Origin: Taibaiella lutea
GTDB taxonomy: Bacteria > Bacteroidota > Bacteroidia > Chitinophagales > Chitinophagaceae
Direction: 5' to 3'
Assembly: GCF_008629695.1 (NCBI RefSeq)
Contig: NZ_VWSH01000001.1
Location: forward strand, 957,990-1,021,989
Length of the DNA stretch: 64,000 bases
The notes below the pieces were generated by a model. It was not told the origin of the DNA. It searched no databases and saw nothing but the letters and a program-made list of their open reading frames with translations. Position 1 is the first letter of the stretch; every line of letters begins with the position of its first letter. A program made the position numbers and the translations under genes. Of the stretch, positions 51,498-60,057 are shown piece after piece.

Positions 51498-51717
51498 ATC
51501 GGCTTATTATTATTTTCATTTAAAAAAACCCACATCTTTAGACAGCTACATTTTGATGGAGGTTGGACAAAAATAGAAAAATTCAGATACTTAGTGAATG
51601 TTTATTTATAGAGGAATACATTAGTGAATAAGAAATACTTTATATAATATAAACGGAACAAATAAGCTTCCTGAAATTTCTTTCCTTTTTTTATAGAGCA
51701 GGCTACCTCAAAAATCG

Positions 51718-51725
51718 TAAGTTTG
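51718..51725 (+). promoter_or_regulatory. Candidate -7 element (TAAGTTTG) of the reductase gene
   Basis: Exact TAnnTTTG, 18 bp before the ATG at 51744. It overlaps a TTG at 51723 that could be read as an earlier start, which argues for the ATG. Confidence 0.45.
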
Positions 51726-51743
51726 AGGCCACATTATTGCAGC

Positions 51744-52793
51744 ATGCCGGACGAATCCAATCCATACCAGATACTGACTATTCAAAAGATTATTGAAGAA
51801 ACACCTGATGCAAGGACTTTTATTTTAGAAGCGGCAGGACAAAACATTTATAATTATAAAGCCGGACAATTTCTGACTTTCAATTTTGAAAGGATAAGCG
51901 GACCGGCACGCCGTTCTTATTCCATATCTTCTTCGCCTGTAACAGACGAGCCATTATCCATTACCGTAAAGCGTATTGAAAACGGGGAATTTTCGAGATA
52001 TTTTATTGATCATGCGCAGGTAGGCGATAGGTTACAATGCGCAGGTGTTGGCGGACTTTTTACATTGCCGGAAGATATTGATAACTATACGCAGATATTC
52101 TTTTTAGCGGCAGGAGGAGGCATTACGCCTGTTTACTCGCTTATAAAAACTATACTGAAACAATACCCGCATCTTTCCATAGTACTGATTTACAGCAACA
52201 GGAGCACGAAGGAGACCATTTTCTATAATGCATTACTGCAATTGGCGGTTGAAAGCAAGGGACGATTAAAAATAGATTTTCTTTTCAGCAGCTCCAATAA
52301 TATCCTGAAATCGAGGCTGAACAACAGCTTGCTTTCTTCTTTATTGAACGAATACCTGGATACGTCAAAGGAAAAAACACTTGCTTATATCTGCGGCCCT
52401 GTGGAATATATGGACACGGTAAATATTACTTTACTGACCGACGGCATTCCGAAAGCAAATATCCATAAAGAGGTTTTTGTGCCGTACAAGCCTGAAAGCA
52501 TAGAATTGCCGCCTGATACTTTACCACACAAAGTGCGCATCAGGCTTAACAACAGAACGGAAGAAATAACGGTACAATACCCTGTTTCCATTCTGCACCA
52601 GGCAATGAAAGATGGTATTGCCCTGCCCTATAGCTGCGAATCGGGCCAATGCGGAAGTTGTGTGGCACGCTGTACTTCGGGCCGTGTATGGATTGCTTAC
52701 AATGAGGTCTTAACAGAGCGTGAAATGAATCAGGGATTGATTCTTACCTGTCAGGGTTTTCCTGTTGGGGGTGATGTGGAACTGGAATATTGA
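51744..52793 (+). CDS. PaaE-like FAD/2Fe-2S oxidoreductase
   Basis: 349 aa from the ATG at 51744 (MPDESNPYQILTIQKIIEET). FAD part: PARRSYSISSSPVTDEPLSI (RxYS). NAD(P) part: IFFLAAGGGITPVYSLIKTI and YICGPVEYM. C-terminal plant-type ferredoxin: LPYSCESGQCGSCVARC and LILTCQGFP, four Cys ligands. It resembles PaaE/HmpX-type reductases that feed electrons to oxygenases. No oxygenase subunits are adjacent, so the partner is unknown. Confidence 0.87.
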   Translation: MPDESNPYQILTIQKIIEETPDARTFILEAAGQNIYNYKAGQFLTFNFERISGPARRSYSISSSPVTDEPLSITVKRIENGEFSRYFIDHAQVGDRLQCAGVGGLFTLPEDIDNYTQIFFLAAGGGITPVYSLIKTILKQYPHLSIVLIYSNRSTKETIFYNALLQLAVESKGRLKIDFLFSSSNNILKSRLNNSLLSSLLNEYLDTSKEKTLAYICGPVEYMDTVNITLLTDGIPKANIHKEVFVPYKPESIELPPDTLPHKVRIRLNNRTEEITVQYPVSILHQAMKDGIALPYSCESGQCGSCVARCTSGRVWIAYNEVLTEREMNQGLILTCQGFPVGGDVELEY

Positions 52794-52827
52794 TATTAGA
52801 TGTTAGGCAAAATAGTGTTGTGTGGAG

Positions 52828-52938
52828 ATTGACACCTTTTAAAAGGTATTCATGATGCCGTTTTAGATTTGACAACTTTTAAAAAGCTATTCATGACGCC
52901 CTTTTAGATTTGACAACTTTTTAAAAGTTGTCAAATCT
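52828..52938. repeat. Three tandem degenerate units ending in a 16-bp palindrome (GACAACTTT class)
   Basis: Units start at 52828, 52867 and 52908 (39-41 bp), each beginning ATT(T)GACAMCTTTT. The first two continue with TATTCATGAYGCCSTTTTAG. The last is a perfect palindrome, AGATTTGACAACTTTT and complement (52906-52938). It lies between convergent stops at 52793 (+) and 52985 (-), and may terminate both. Confidence 0.75.
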
Positions 52939-52984
52939 ATGAATCAAATATCAATTCATCTCAGATTTCAATACTAACAATCTC

Positions 52985-53692
52985 TTAAGCCATCAGGAGA
53001 AATATGGTAGGCCGTTTATGCAAATCGGGCATTTCTTTTGCCCATTCGCCCACTGTTTTGGTTTTTATAAATTCTTTTTCATCCGTAATATCAGCAGCAA
53101 TGCAAAGTTTTGTTTGTTGCTTGCAAAGACGGATAATGTCTTTCAGCATCTGGTTATTACGGTAAGGTGTTTCTATAAAAAGCTGCGTTTCTTTTCTTTC
53201 TGCAGAAATAGTTTCCAGTTCCTTAATGGCTTTGCCACGAATAGGTTCTTTGATAGGCAGATAACCGGCAAAGCGAAAGCCTTGTCCGTTAAAACCTGAA
53301 GCCATCAAAGCTAATAATACCGAACTTGGTCCTACCAATGGAATAACCGTTGCACCCATCTCTTGTGCTACGGCAGCCAAATCACTTCCCGGATCTGCCA
53401 TACCGGGACAACCGGCTTCACTCATCATGCCAACATCATTGCCTTCTTTCAGCCATTGCCTGAATATATTCAAATCGGGCGACGTCTGACTGTTGATCTC
53501 CTGAAATTGAATAGCGTCAATATCCACCGATTTATCAATGCTTTTAAGATACCGGCGGGCGGTGCGCACGTTTTCAACAAAGAAATATTTAAGGGAACAA
53601 CTTAATGTTTTTACATTTTCAGGAATGGTTTCCAATGCATTTTCTGCAAGGGGAACGGGAATGAGATATAGTTTTCCAATAACTTTTGTCAT
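52985..53692 (-). CDS. RsmI-type SAM-dependent methyltransferase
   Basis: 235 aa from the ATG at 53692 (MTKVIGKLYLIPVPLAENAL); an in-frame start at 53776 would add 28 residues. Tetrapyrrole-methylase fold: GKLYLIPVPL, DVGMMSEAGCPGMADPGSDL, ATVIPLVGPSSVLLALMASG and ETQLFIETPYRN. This is the 16S rRNA 2'-O-methyltransferase (RsmI) family, but it is shorter than typical RsmI and may be the second, less studied paralogue of Bacteroidota. Product assignment beyond the family is uncertain. Confidence 0.8.
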   Translation of the reverse strand: MTKVIGKLYLIPVPLAENALETIPENVKTLSCSLKYFFVENVRTARRYLKSIDKSVDIDAIQFQEINSQTSPDLNIFRQWLKEGNDVGMMSEAGCPGMADPGSDLAAVAQEMGATVIPLVGPSSVLLALMASGFNGQGFRFAGYLPIKEPIRGKAIKELETISAERKETQLFIETPYRNNQMLKDIIRLCKQQTKLCIAADITDEKEFIKTKTVGEWAKEMPDLHKRPTIFLLMA

Positions 53693-53780
53693 GTATTTGC
53701 TTATTATAAATTCTCGCTGCATCGCGGCCAGAAATAGGATATTACGATGGATTAAGATCCGGACAAAGGTAGGCATAAAA

Positions 53781-53811
53781 AATAGCCGCCCTTTAAACAG
53801 GGCGGCTATTA
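53781..53811 (-). terminator. Terminator after hpf
   Basis: AATAGCCGCCCT pairs with AGGGCGGCTATT (12 bp, loop TTAAAC), with A's on the left that become U's in minus-strand RNA; 26 bp past the hpf stop at 53837. Confidence 0.85.
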
Positions 53812-53836
53812 TATTTTATCTCGACTAAGATTAGAG

Positions 53837-54136
53837 TTAAGCGTACATCTTCTCTTTTGACTTTTTAATCTGACTTACTAAAGAATCGAAAGCTTCGTCG
53901 AAAGACTCTTCAAACACTTTTGATTCATGCTTTGCAAACAAAGACTTTTTGGGTATGGACACTTTGATTTCGGCTACTTTGTCTTTAACTTTCTGCGATA
54001 AGTTTTCTAATCTCAGAAACACTTCCACGCCGGTTATTTTATCATGAAAGGTTTTCAGTTTGTCAATTCTCTTTTGTACGTGTTCCAGCAGTTTCTCGTC
54101 TGCATCAAAATGAACAGTCTGAATTTGTACATTCAT
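53837..54136 (-). CDS. hpf: Ribosome hibernation-promoting factor
   Basis: 99 aa, the short HPF/RaiA (YfiA) form. It begins MNVQIQTVHFDADEKLLEHV and has RIDKLKTFHDKITGVEVFLR then KVSIPKKSLFAKHESKVFEE-type text (EIKVSIPKKSLFAKHESKVF) and FDEAFDSLVSQIKKSKEKM. It binds the 30S subunit and inactivates ribosomes in stationary phase. It follows xerC and rpsU on the same strand, an order common in Bacteroidota. Confidence 0.9.
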   Translation of the reverse strand: MNVQIQTVHFDADEKLLEHVQKRIDKLKTFHDKITGVEVFLRLENLSQKVKDKVAEIKVSIPKKSLFAKHESKVFEESFDEAFDSLVSQIKKSKEKMYA

Positions 54137-54219
54137 AGTTCGTCATTTTTTAAGTTAAAAAAAATATTCTAAATGTAGTGTTATTCCATATTCGAAAGGT
54201 ATAAAATAATAATGATAAA

Positions 54220-55113
54220 TTAACTTTTAGGATGCGCTTTTCTGTAAACTTCCTGCAACCGGCTGATATTTGTTTGTGTATATATCTGAGTGGCTGCCAG
54301 ACTGCTGTGACCCAATAATTCCTTAATCGCATTTAAATCCGCACCATTATTGGATAGCTGTGTTGCAAATGTATGCCGCAACACGTGAGGACTTTTTTTA
54401 ACCAATGTCGTTACGTTTTTCAAATGTCTGGTAACAACCCTGTAAACGTAATTGGGATATAATTCTTTACCGCTCATCAAACACAACAAATTGACTGATG
54501 GTTGGTTGAAAATTTTTCTTTTTTCATCCATATAATGCTTGAGGTCAATCAGCAATTCATCGCTCACGGGAATCATTCTTTCTTTATTGCGCTTACCCAG
54601 CACTCTTATCTGCTTCCTCGAAAATTCAATATCCGATTCTTTAAGTCCTATTAGTTCCGCCCGACGTAATCCGCATTGATAGAGCATTTCAATAATAAGC
54701 CGTTCGGTATCGCCTTCAAATCCATCAGGATAATTGCGCATGGCTTCAATGGCAACAGTTTGTTCCTGTTCTAAAAACACAGGTAACCTTTTAGGGGCTT
54801 TTGGAGCTACTAATAATTTAGTAGGATTGCTTTGCACCAGTTTCAGGCGCATGGCGTATTTAAACAAAGATTTTAAGGTGGAGATTTTACGTTGTAATGT
54901 ACGTTCACTCAAGCCTTCTTCTTTCATTCCCGCCAACCAGGAACGGAGATGTATATGCTTGATGTCGTCAGCATCTTCCAGTTCATACTCCTTCTGAAGG
55001 TAACTGGTAAATTGAAGCAGGTCATTATGATAAGCTGTGAAAGTCAGTTCGGACATGCGCTTTTCAAAGCGGATGTATCGGAGGAATTCGGGTATAATGT
55101 TTCGTAAAGTCAA
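54220..55113 (-). CDS. xerC: XerC/XerD-type tyrosine recombinase
   Basis: 297 aa, TTG start at 55113. A later ATG (MSELTFTAYHNDLLQF) would cut into the N-terminal SAM-like domain FLRYIRFEKRMSELTFTAYH, so the TTG is preferred. The catalytic set is intact: Arg in CGLRRAELIGLKESDI, Lys in VLGKRNKERMIPV, HVLRHTFATQL (H-x-x-R), LGHSSLAATQIYTQ (His and nucleophile Tyr). Its place between rpsU and hpf marks it as the chromosomal dimer-resolution recombinase, not a phage integrase. XerC versus XerD cannot be separated. Confidence 0.88.
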   Translation of the reverse strand: MTLRNIIPEFLRYIRFEKRMSELTFTAYHNDLLQFTSYLQKEYELEDADDIKHIHLRSWLAGMKEEGLSERTLQRKISTLKSLFKYAMRLKLVQSNPTKLLVAPKAPKRLPVFLEQEQTVAIEAMRNYPDGFEGDTERLIIEMLYQCGLRRAELIGLKESDIEFSRKQIRVLGKRNKERMIPVSDELLIDLKHYMDEKRKIFNQPSVNLLCLMSGKELYPNYVYRVVTRHLKNVTTLVKKSPHVLRHTFATQLSNNGADLNAIKELLGHSSLAATQIYTQTNISRLQEVYRKAHPKS

Positions 55114-55276
55114 AAACAGGATAATTAAGCAATGGAAAATACTGCTCCCGAAACATTATAGAAACAAGAATCGGGACTGTAAATATACGTATTTACAATC
55201 CCGATTTCAAAATAAATATTGATAACAAACAGCCAAAAAATGACTGCAGTTTTTGTTTTAAAATTTAAGGAAAAAC

Positions 55277-55474
55277 TTAAATTTCAACTTTACCAGCCAT
55301 GATTTGCTGACGGTAAGCAGCTTTAAGAATTTCTTTACGACGTTCTACAGAAGGCTTAGTGAAAGCTTGACGAGCGCGTAATTGGTTCAAAGTGCGAGAT
55401 TTCTCAAATTTCTTTTTGTACTTTTTGAGAGCTTTATCAATATTTTCGCAATCTTTTGCATCTAAAATAAGCAT
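55277..55474 (-). CDS. rpsU: 30S ribosomal protein bS21
   Basis: 65 aa from the ATG at 55474 (MLILDAKDCENIDKALKKYK); an upstream in-frame Met falls in the promoter. It contains FEKSRTLNQLRARQAFTKPS and VERRKEILKAAYRQQIMAGK, typical bS21 with a basic C-terminal helix. In Flavobacterium bS21 helps hide the anti-Shine-Dalgarno end of 16S rRNA. A strong SD sequence sits in front of this gene, unlike its neighbours, pointing to autoregulation. Confidence 0.95.
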   Translation of the reverse strand: MLILDAKDCENIDKALKKYKKKFEKSRTLNQLRARQAFTKPSVERRKEILKAAYRQQIMAGKVEI

Positions 55475-55482
55475 AGTTATAT

Positions 55483-55490
55483 ACCCCCTT
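55483..55490 (-). promoter_or_regulatory. rpsU: Strong Shine-Dalgarno sequence of rpsU
   Basis: On the minus strand AAGGGGGT can pair over 8 bp with the anti-SD end of 16S rRNA (one G-U pair); the G run ends 9 nt before the ATG. Other genes in the window have A/T-rich leaders without such a site. Confidence 0.7.
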
Positions 55491-55507
55491 TTTTTCCTTT
55501 GGGATGG

Positions 55508-55539
55508 CAAAGGTAATTTCTTTTTTTAAATTGAACAAA
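55508..55539 (-). promoter_or_regulatory. rpsU promoter (TTTG, 20 bp, TACCTTTG)
   Basis: On the minus strand the -33 TTTG (55536-55539) and the -7 TACCTTTG (55508-55515) are 20 bp apart, an exact match to the Bacteroidota housekeeping consensus. The ATG is 34 bp downstream. Confidence 0.65.
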
Positions 55540-55644
55540 TGAGAATGAAGAAAATTAATATTTCTTCAAACGTTATTTATCTATCTCATGCAAAATCGTT
55601 ATGTCAATACGCGAAATATGGTATCGTGATAAATTTTTAGATTG

Positions 55645-55652
55645 TATTTTTG
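55645..55652 (+). promoter_or_regulatory. Candidate -7 element (TATTTTTG) for tsaD
   Basis: Exact TAnnTTTG, 10 bp before the chosen tsaD ATG (55663) and inside the longer possible reading, which argues against the start at 55642. The 5' leader would be very short. Confidence 0.4.
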
Positions 55653-55662
55653 CTATCTATTT

Positions 55663-56679
55663 ATGCAAAGCGTTCATTCTATTATTTTAGCTATCGAGTC
55701 TTCCTGCGACGAAACGTCTGCTGCTATTGTCAAAGACGGACAGGTCATCAGTAATATTATTACTACCCAAAGCGTACACGAGCAATACGGCGGCGTGGTT
55801 CCCGAACTGGCTTCGAGGGCGCATTTGCAGCAAATAGTCCCCGTGGTAGATGCTGCCATTCAGAAAGCAGGTATTTCCAAAAAAGACATTACGGCAGTTG
55901 CTTTTACTCAGGCGCCGGGTTTAATCGGTTCTTTATTGGTAGGTGCATGCTTTGCAAAGGGCTTTGCACAAGCATTGAATATTCCTTTAATTGCCGTGCA
56001 CCACATGCAGGCACATGTTCTGGCACATTTTATTGAAGATCCCAAACCTGCATTTCCATTTTTATGCCTGACCGTTTCGGGAGGCCATACGCAAATTGTA
56101 TTGTGCCATTCCCATCTTGAAATGGAAATATTGGGCGAAACGTTGGATGATGCTGCCGGAGAAGCTTTTGACAAAATAGCCAAAATGCTGCAATTACCTT
56201 ATCCCGGCGGGCCTTTAGTTGATAAACATGCAGCGAAGGGTAATCCTGAAAAATTTCCATTCCCGATTCCGGATATAAAAGAATTTGATTTCAGCTTCAG
56301 CGGCATCAAAACGGCCGTGCTTTATTTTCTTCAAAAACAACAAAAAACAGATCCTGATTTCATACAAAATAATATAGACGACATCTGCGCTTCGGTTCAA
56401 CATACTATTATTAAAGCTTTAATGAAGAAATTTGAGAAAGCGGCAAAAGCTTATAAAATCACACACGTTGGAATTGCGGGTGGTGTTTCGGCTAATAGCG
56501 GATTGAGGAAGGCATTGCAGGAATATGGCGTTAAAAACAAATGGAATGTTTACCTCCCTAAATTTGAATACTGTACCGACAATGCAGCGATGATAGGTAT
56601 TACTGCTTATTATAAAATGATGAAAGAACAGTTTGCAGATATGAGCGTAGTACCTTCTGCACGCACACAATGGACTTAG
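55663..56679 (+). CDS. tsaD: tRNA N6-adenosine threonylcarbamoyltransferase
   Basis: 338 aa from the ATG at 55663 (MQSVHSIILAIESSCDETSA). The ASKHA nucleotidase fold has ILAIESSCDETSAAIV at the start, the metal pair H114-x-x-x-H118 in HHMQAHVLAHF, FLCLTVSGGHTQIVLCHSHL, DDAAGEAFDKIAKMLQLPYP and HVGIAGGVSANSGLRK, with a C-terminal CTDNAAMIGI metal Asp. It attaches threonylcarbamoyl to A37 of ANN-decoding tRNAs with TsaB and TsaE. Divergent from rpsU. Confidence 0.96.
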   Translation: MQSVHSIILAIESSCDETSAAIVKDGQVISNIITTQSVHEQYGGVVPELASRAHLQQIVPVVDAAIQKAGISKKDITAVAFTQAPGLIGSLLVGACFAKGFAQALNIPLIAVHHMQAHVLAHFIEDPKPAFPFLCLTVSGGHTQIVLCHSHLEMEILGETLDDAAGEAFDKIAKMLQLPYPGGPLVDKHAAKGNPEKFPFPIPDIKEFDFSFSGIKTAVLYFLQKQQKTDPDFIQNNIDDICASVQHTIIKALMKKFEKAAKAYKITHVGIAGGVSANSGLRKALQEYGVKNKWNVYLPKFEYCTDNAAMIGITAYYKMMKEQFADMSVVPSARTQWT

Positions 56680-56711
56680 GCTTAAATTTCAAACAAAAAA
56701 GATCCAAATAC

Positions 56712-56757
56712 CAATTTTAGATTTCTAATATCTAACATCTAATTTCTAATTCCTAAA
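56712..56757. repeat. TTAGATRTTAGA-type spacer
   Basis: Repeats of TCTAAT/ATCTAA hexamer-like text (TTTCTAATATCTAACATCTA) between tsaD and trmN6. The same text, in either orientation, recurs at about 9569, 25409, 52794 and 62115, always in gaps at gene ends. Confidence 0.6.
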
Positions 56758-56759
56758 AG

Positions 56760-57503
56760 ATGCCTAACGATTGGTTTCAGTTTAAGCAGTTCAAAGTCCA
56801 TCAGGAAAAATGTGCCATGAAAGTATCTACGGATGCCTGTATTCAGGGCGCATGGGCAGCGGCTGAATTTGCTGCATTATGCAAACCCGAAGCTAAGGTT
56901 TTAGACATCGGAACGGGTACAGGTTTGCTGACACTTATGTTGGCACAAGCCATGCCTGATGCACATTTTGATGCTATTGAAATCAATGAGGATGCATATC
57001 TTCAGGCTGTTTCCAACTTTGAAGCATCTGACTGGAAACAACATTTAAATACATTCCATACTTCACTTTCCGACTTTGCAGGTACAGCTGAAAGCACATC
57101 AAAATATGATTTCATTATTTGCAACCCGCCTTTTTTTCAAAATCACCTGGAATCTCAATCAAAAGCCAGAAATGACGCTCGTCATAGTCAATCGTTAAGC
57201 AAGCAAGAACTGGCAGATGCAGTAGCCGGCTTATTAAAAACTGATGGTGTTTTTTGTGTAATGTTTCCCGAAACAGAATGGGACAATTGGTTAAGTGCTA
57301 TGAAAGAACATGGATTTGCTTTATTAAAACAATTGACGGTTCAACCGAGTATTTCAACCAAACCAAACAGAACCATCGGACTTATTGCTAAAAAAGATAC
57401 ACAATCTTTAATAAAGGTCGGGCTTACGATATATAATGACGACAGAAATTATACAGCATCAATGAGGCTCCTATTAAAGGATTATTATTTAAAATTAAAT
57501 TAG
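56760..57503 (+). CDS. trmN6: tRNA1(Val) (adenine37-N6)-methyltransferase
   Basis: 247 aa. KQFKVHQEKCAMKVSTDACI is the family's N-terminal motif; SAM motif I is KVLDIGTGTGLLTLMLAQAM, and the catalytic N6-adenine motif is IICNPPFF. SQSLSKQELADAVAGLLKTD follows. It matches YfiC/TrmN6, which methylates A37 of tRNA-Val. It follows tsaD, another A37-modification gene. After it, 264 bp (57504-57767) hold no gene or structure I can support. Confidence 0.88.
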   Translation: MPNDWFQFKQFKVHQEKCAMKVSTDACIQGAWAAAEFAALCKPEAKVLDIGTGTGLLTLMLAQAMPDAHFDAIEINEDAYLQAVSNFEASDWKQHLNTFHTSLSDFAGTAESTSKYDFIICNPPFFQNHLESQSKARNDARHSQSLSKQELADAVAGLLKTDGVFCVMFPETEWDNWLSAMKEHGFALLKQLTVQPSISTKPNRTIGLIAKKDTQSLIKVGLTIYNDDRNYTASMRLLLKDYYLKLN

Positions 57504-57767
57504 AAGCCCGGATATATCCTATTTGCCGGCGCTTTAGCTAAGGAACAATTGAACTGGTTCTGGCCTACAATAATATACTGTTGTTCAACGCATGGTATGC
57601 ATCTTACAATATCATTAAATCCAACAAGCGGCATTATTACTTTAGAGCCATTTGTCACCATACTTCCAACTTACGTTCTCAAGAAATACATCTACGTATT
57701 CAAGAATTAATGAAAGACATGCAGAATTATCTGATATCTTTAGATTTCACTAATAATTATATTAATT

Positions 57768-59942
57768 ATGAAAAAGATGTTAAGATTTTTATTTGTTCTT
57801 ACTATGCTGTTTAGCACGAAACTTTTTGCACAAACAGATAATGAATTTTGGTTTGTAGCGCCTGAAATTTCAAAAACTGCTCCCATTATTCTTGACAGCC
57901 CTGTTGTGCTTCGTATCACGGCGTATTCTTCTGCTGCAAGCGTTACAATAGACATGCCTGCGGATCCGACATTTCCAATCCTGACACCAACTGTGGCGGC
58001 AAATAGTACTATTACGGTACCGTTAGGCCTTTATTTAAGTAAACTCGAAAACAAACCGGCCAACACGGTACTACAAAAGGGCCTCAGAATTATTTCAACA
58101 TCACCTGTAACAATTTATTATGAAGTAGTTACAGGTGCAGGGTCGTCACCAACTCAGGATAATCCGGAAATATTTGTATTGAAAGGAAAGAATGCCCTCG
58201 GAACAGATTTTATAATCCCGTCCCAAAATCTGCTCGACAATGACCCCGTAAGATTTAACCCTCAGCCTTATTCTGCATTTGATATTGTCGCTACGGAAGA
58301 TGCCACAACGGTTGTCATTACACCTTCCAATGACATTGTCGGCCATCTGGCGAGCAGCGGGGCTTTTTCAATTGTTCTTAATAAGGGAGAAACCTATTCT
58401 GCTACGGCAAGTAGTCAATTAGCCGGCCAGCACTTGGGTGGTTCTACTGTAACATCAGATAAACCAATTACAATCACTGCAAAAGATGATTTATTGTTGG
58501 CATTAACTCCCTATGTAGGTGGTTGTGGCGACTTAGGTGGTGATCAAATTGTACCTGTTCCTTTATTAGGTACCCAATATATAGCAATGAGAGGGCAAAT
58601 GAATGGTTCAGGCGATGATTATGTTTTTATAACCGCAACTACAAACGGAACACAGGTGTCAAAAGATGGCTCAGTTGTGTCAACAATAAATGCGGGACAA
58701 ACACAACAAATTCCATTTTCCGCAGGATCTACTTTTATTGAAACCACCCAACCGACTATTGCATGGCAATTAAGCGGGATTGGCTGTGAAGTAGGCCTTA
58801 CGCAACTACCTCAAATTAACTGTACCGGCAGCAGGTCTGTTTCTTACGTAAGATCCACTAATATGCAATTATGGATCAATCTTTTTACTCAAACAGGAAA
58901 TGAAACCAATTTTACTATTAATGGTGCCCCCTTATCGACCTTATCTCCCGTTTTTACTGCAGTTCCCGGCACAGGCGGGCTATGGGTAGCAACAAAAGTA
59001 CAACTTTCGCTTTCCAGTTATCCTCAGGGAAGTGTAATAAACATAGCTAATTCGACCGCAAATTTCCATATGGGTGTTTTAGATGGTGGACCGGGCAGCG
59101 GAACAAGCTTCGGATATTTCAGCAATTATGGCTCTCTTAATCTGACTGCAACAGCAACGCCTAATCCGGCTTGCATAGGAGACAATATTCAATTGGATGT
59201 TACAAGTTTCCCGGGCGCAACTTATAACTGGTCAGGCCCCGGGTTTATAAGCAGTATTCAAAGCCCGGTAATTACCGGTGCCGGATTTGGCAATACAGGA
59301 ATATACACTGTTGACGCAGTTTCTTCTGACGGATGTCATGCTTCTGCTACTGTTAATGTCAACGTTATTAAGTGTCCTAAAGATTCATGCATTATTGACG
59401 CCGGGTACAGTATTAACTTCAACAATCCTTATACGCTTAACTTCTGGGCAAATGGTAATCCTCCCGGAGGAATATATACCTGGGACTTTGGCGATGGCAC
59501 CCCTCCGTTTTCTACAAGCGCAACCTTCGTGTCGCACACTTATCCTGGCCCGGGAAGTTACTCTATTACTATAGTGTATCAGAATCCGCAACGTGAGAAA
59601 TGCTTTAAGAAATATGAAATCTGCATCGCTAAAAACAATGTTGATCCTAAAAAAGATGCGAAAAAAACGGGTTTAGAATCAGGAAAAAACAATATTGGAG
59701 AACTGTATCCTAATCCTGCAAATTCAACTATCAATATTGCTTTTCAAAATACAGTTAAAAACAACAATCTGGTAGTTTCTGTTTTCTCTGTAGAAGGCAA
59801 ATTAATAGCAAAGCATAACTTCACTCAAAAGGGAGGAAGTGAGACAATATCTATTCCGATTAATAAATATGCTCCAGGTATTTATATTGTTGAAATTAGC
59901 AATAACGGCATTTCTGAGAAAAGAAAATTCGTAAAACTATAG
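57768..59942 (+). CDS. T9SS type A secreted protein with IgGFc-binding-like and PKD domains
   Basis: 724 aa. Signal peptide MKKMLRFLFVLTMLFSTKLF, then AQ. Residues about 25-430 resemble the IgGFc-binding N-terminal domain (PF17517-like): NEFWFVAPEISKTAPIILDS, TDFIIPSQNLLDNDPVRFNP, YVGGCGDLGGDQIVPVPLLG. Next comes an Ig-like segment (CIGDNIQLDVTSFPGATYNW) and a PKD domain (YTWDFGDGTPPFSTSATF). The last 75 residues are the T9SS type A sorting domain (ELYPNPANSTINIAFQN, APGIYIVEISNNGISEKRKF). It is exported and probably surface-attached; ligand unknown. Confidence 0.85.
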   Translation: MKKMLRFLFVLTMLFSTKLFAQTDNEFWFVAPEISKTAPIILDSPVVLRITAYSSAASVTIDMPADPTFPILTPTVAANSTITVPLGLYLSKLENKPANTVLQKGLRIISTSPVTIYYEVVTGAGSSPTQDNPEIFVLKGKNALGTDFIIPSQNLLDNDPVRFNPQPYSAFDIVATEDATTVVITPSNDIVGHLASSGAFSIVLNKGETYSATASSQLAGQHLGGSTVTSDKPITITAKDDLLLALTPYVGGCGDLGGDQIVPVPLLGTQYIAMRGQMNGSGDDYVFITATTNGTQVSKDGSVVSTINAGQTQQIPFSAGSTFIETTQPTIAWQLSGIGCEVGLTQLPQINCTGSRSVSYVRSTNMQLWINLFTQTGNETNFTINGAPLSTLSPVFTAVPGTGGLWVATKVQLSLSSYPQGSVINIANSTANFHMGVLDGGPGSGTSFGYFSNYGSLNLTATATPNPACIGDNIQLDVTSFPGATYNWSGPGFISSIQSPVITGAGFGNTGIYTVDAVSSDGCHASATVNVNVIKCPKDSCIIDAGYSINFNNPYTLNFWANGNPPGGIYTWDFGDGTPPFSTSATFVSHTYPGPGSYSITIVYQNPQREKCFKKYEICIAKNNVDPKKDAKKTGLESGKNNIGELYPNPANSTINIAFQNTVKNNNLVVSVFSVEGKLIAKHNFTQKGGSETISIPINKYAPGIYIVEISNNGISEKRKFVKL

Positions 59943-59960
59943 ATATTATCAAATTATAAG

Positions 59961-60004
59961 AAAACCCCCAAATGCAATATCTGTTTATTGCGTTTGGGGA
60001 TTTT
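59961..60004 (+). terminator. Terminator after the 724-aa T9SS protein
   Basis: AAAACCCCCAAATGCAATA pairs with TATTGCGTTTGGGGATTTT (two mismatches, loop TCTGTT) and ends in TTTT, 18 bp past the stop. Confidence 0.8.
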
Positions 60005-60057
60005 CATTCCCTTCCATGAAAGTTTAAAAAACTATTTCCGGCGTTACTTAAATAAAA

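Noticed and set aside
54220-55113. A phage or island integrase
   Set aside because: Position between rpsU and hpf, and lack of flanking att-like repeats or cargo, identify it as the housekeeping Xer recombinase.
57504-57814. A 77-aa frame overlapping the start of the 724-aa T9SS gene
   Set aside because: No coding signs, overlaps a well-supported signal peptide, and looks like random open sequence.
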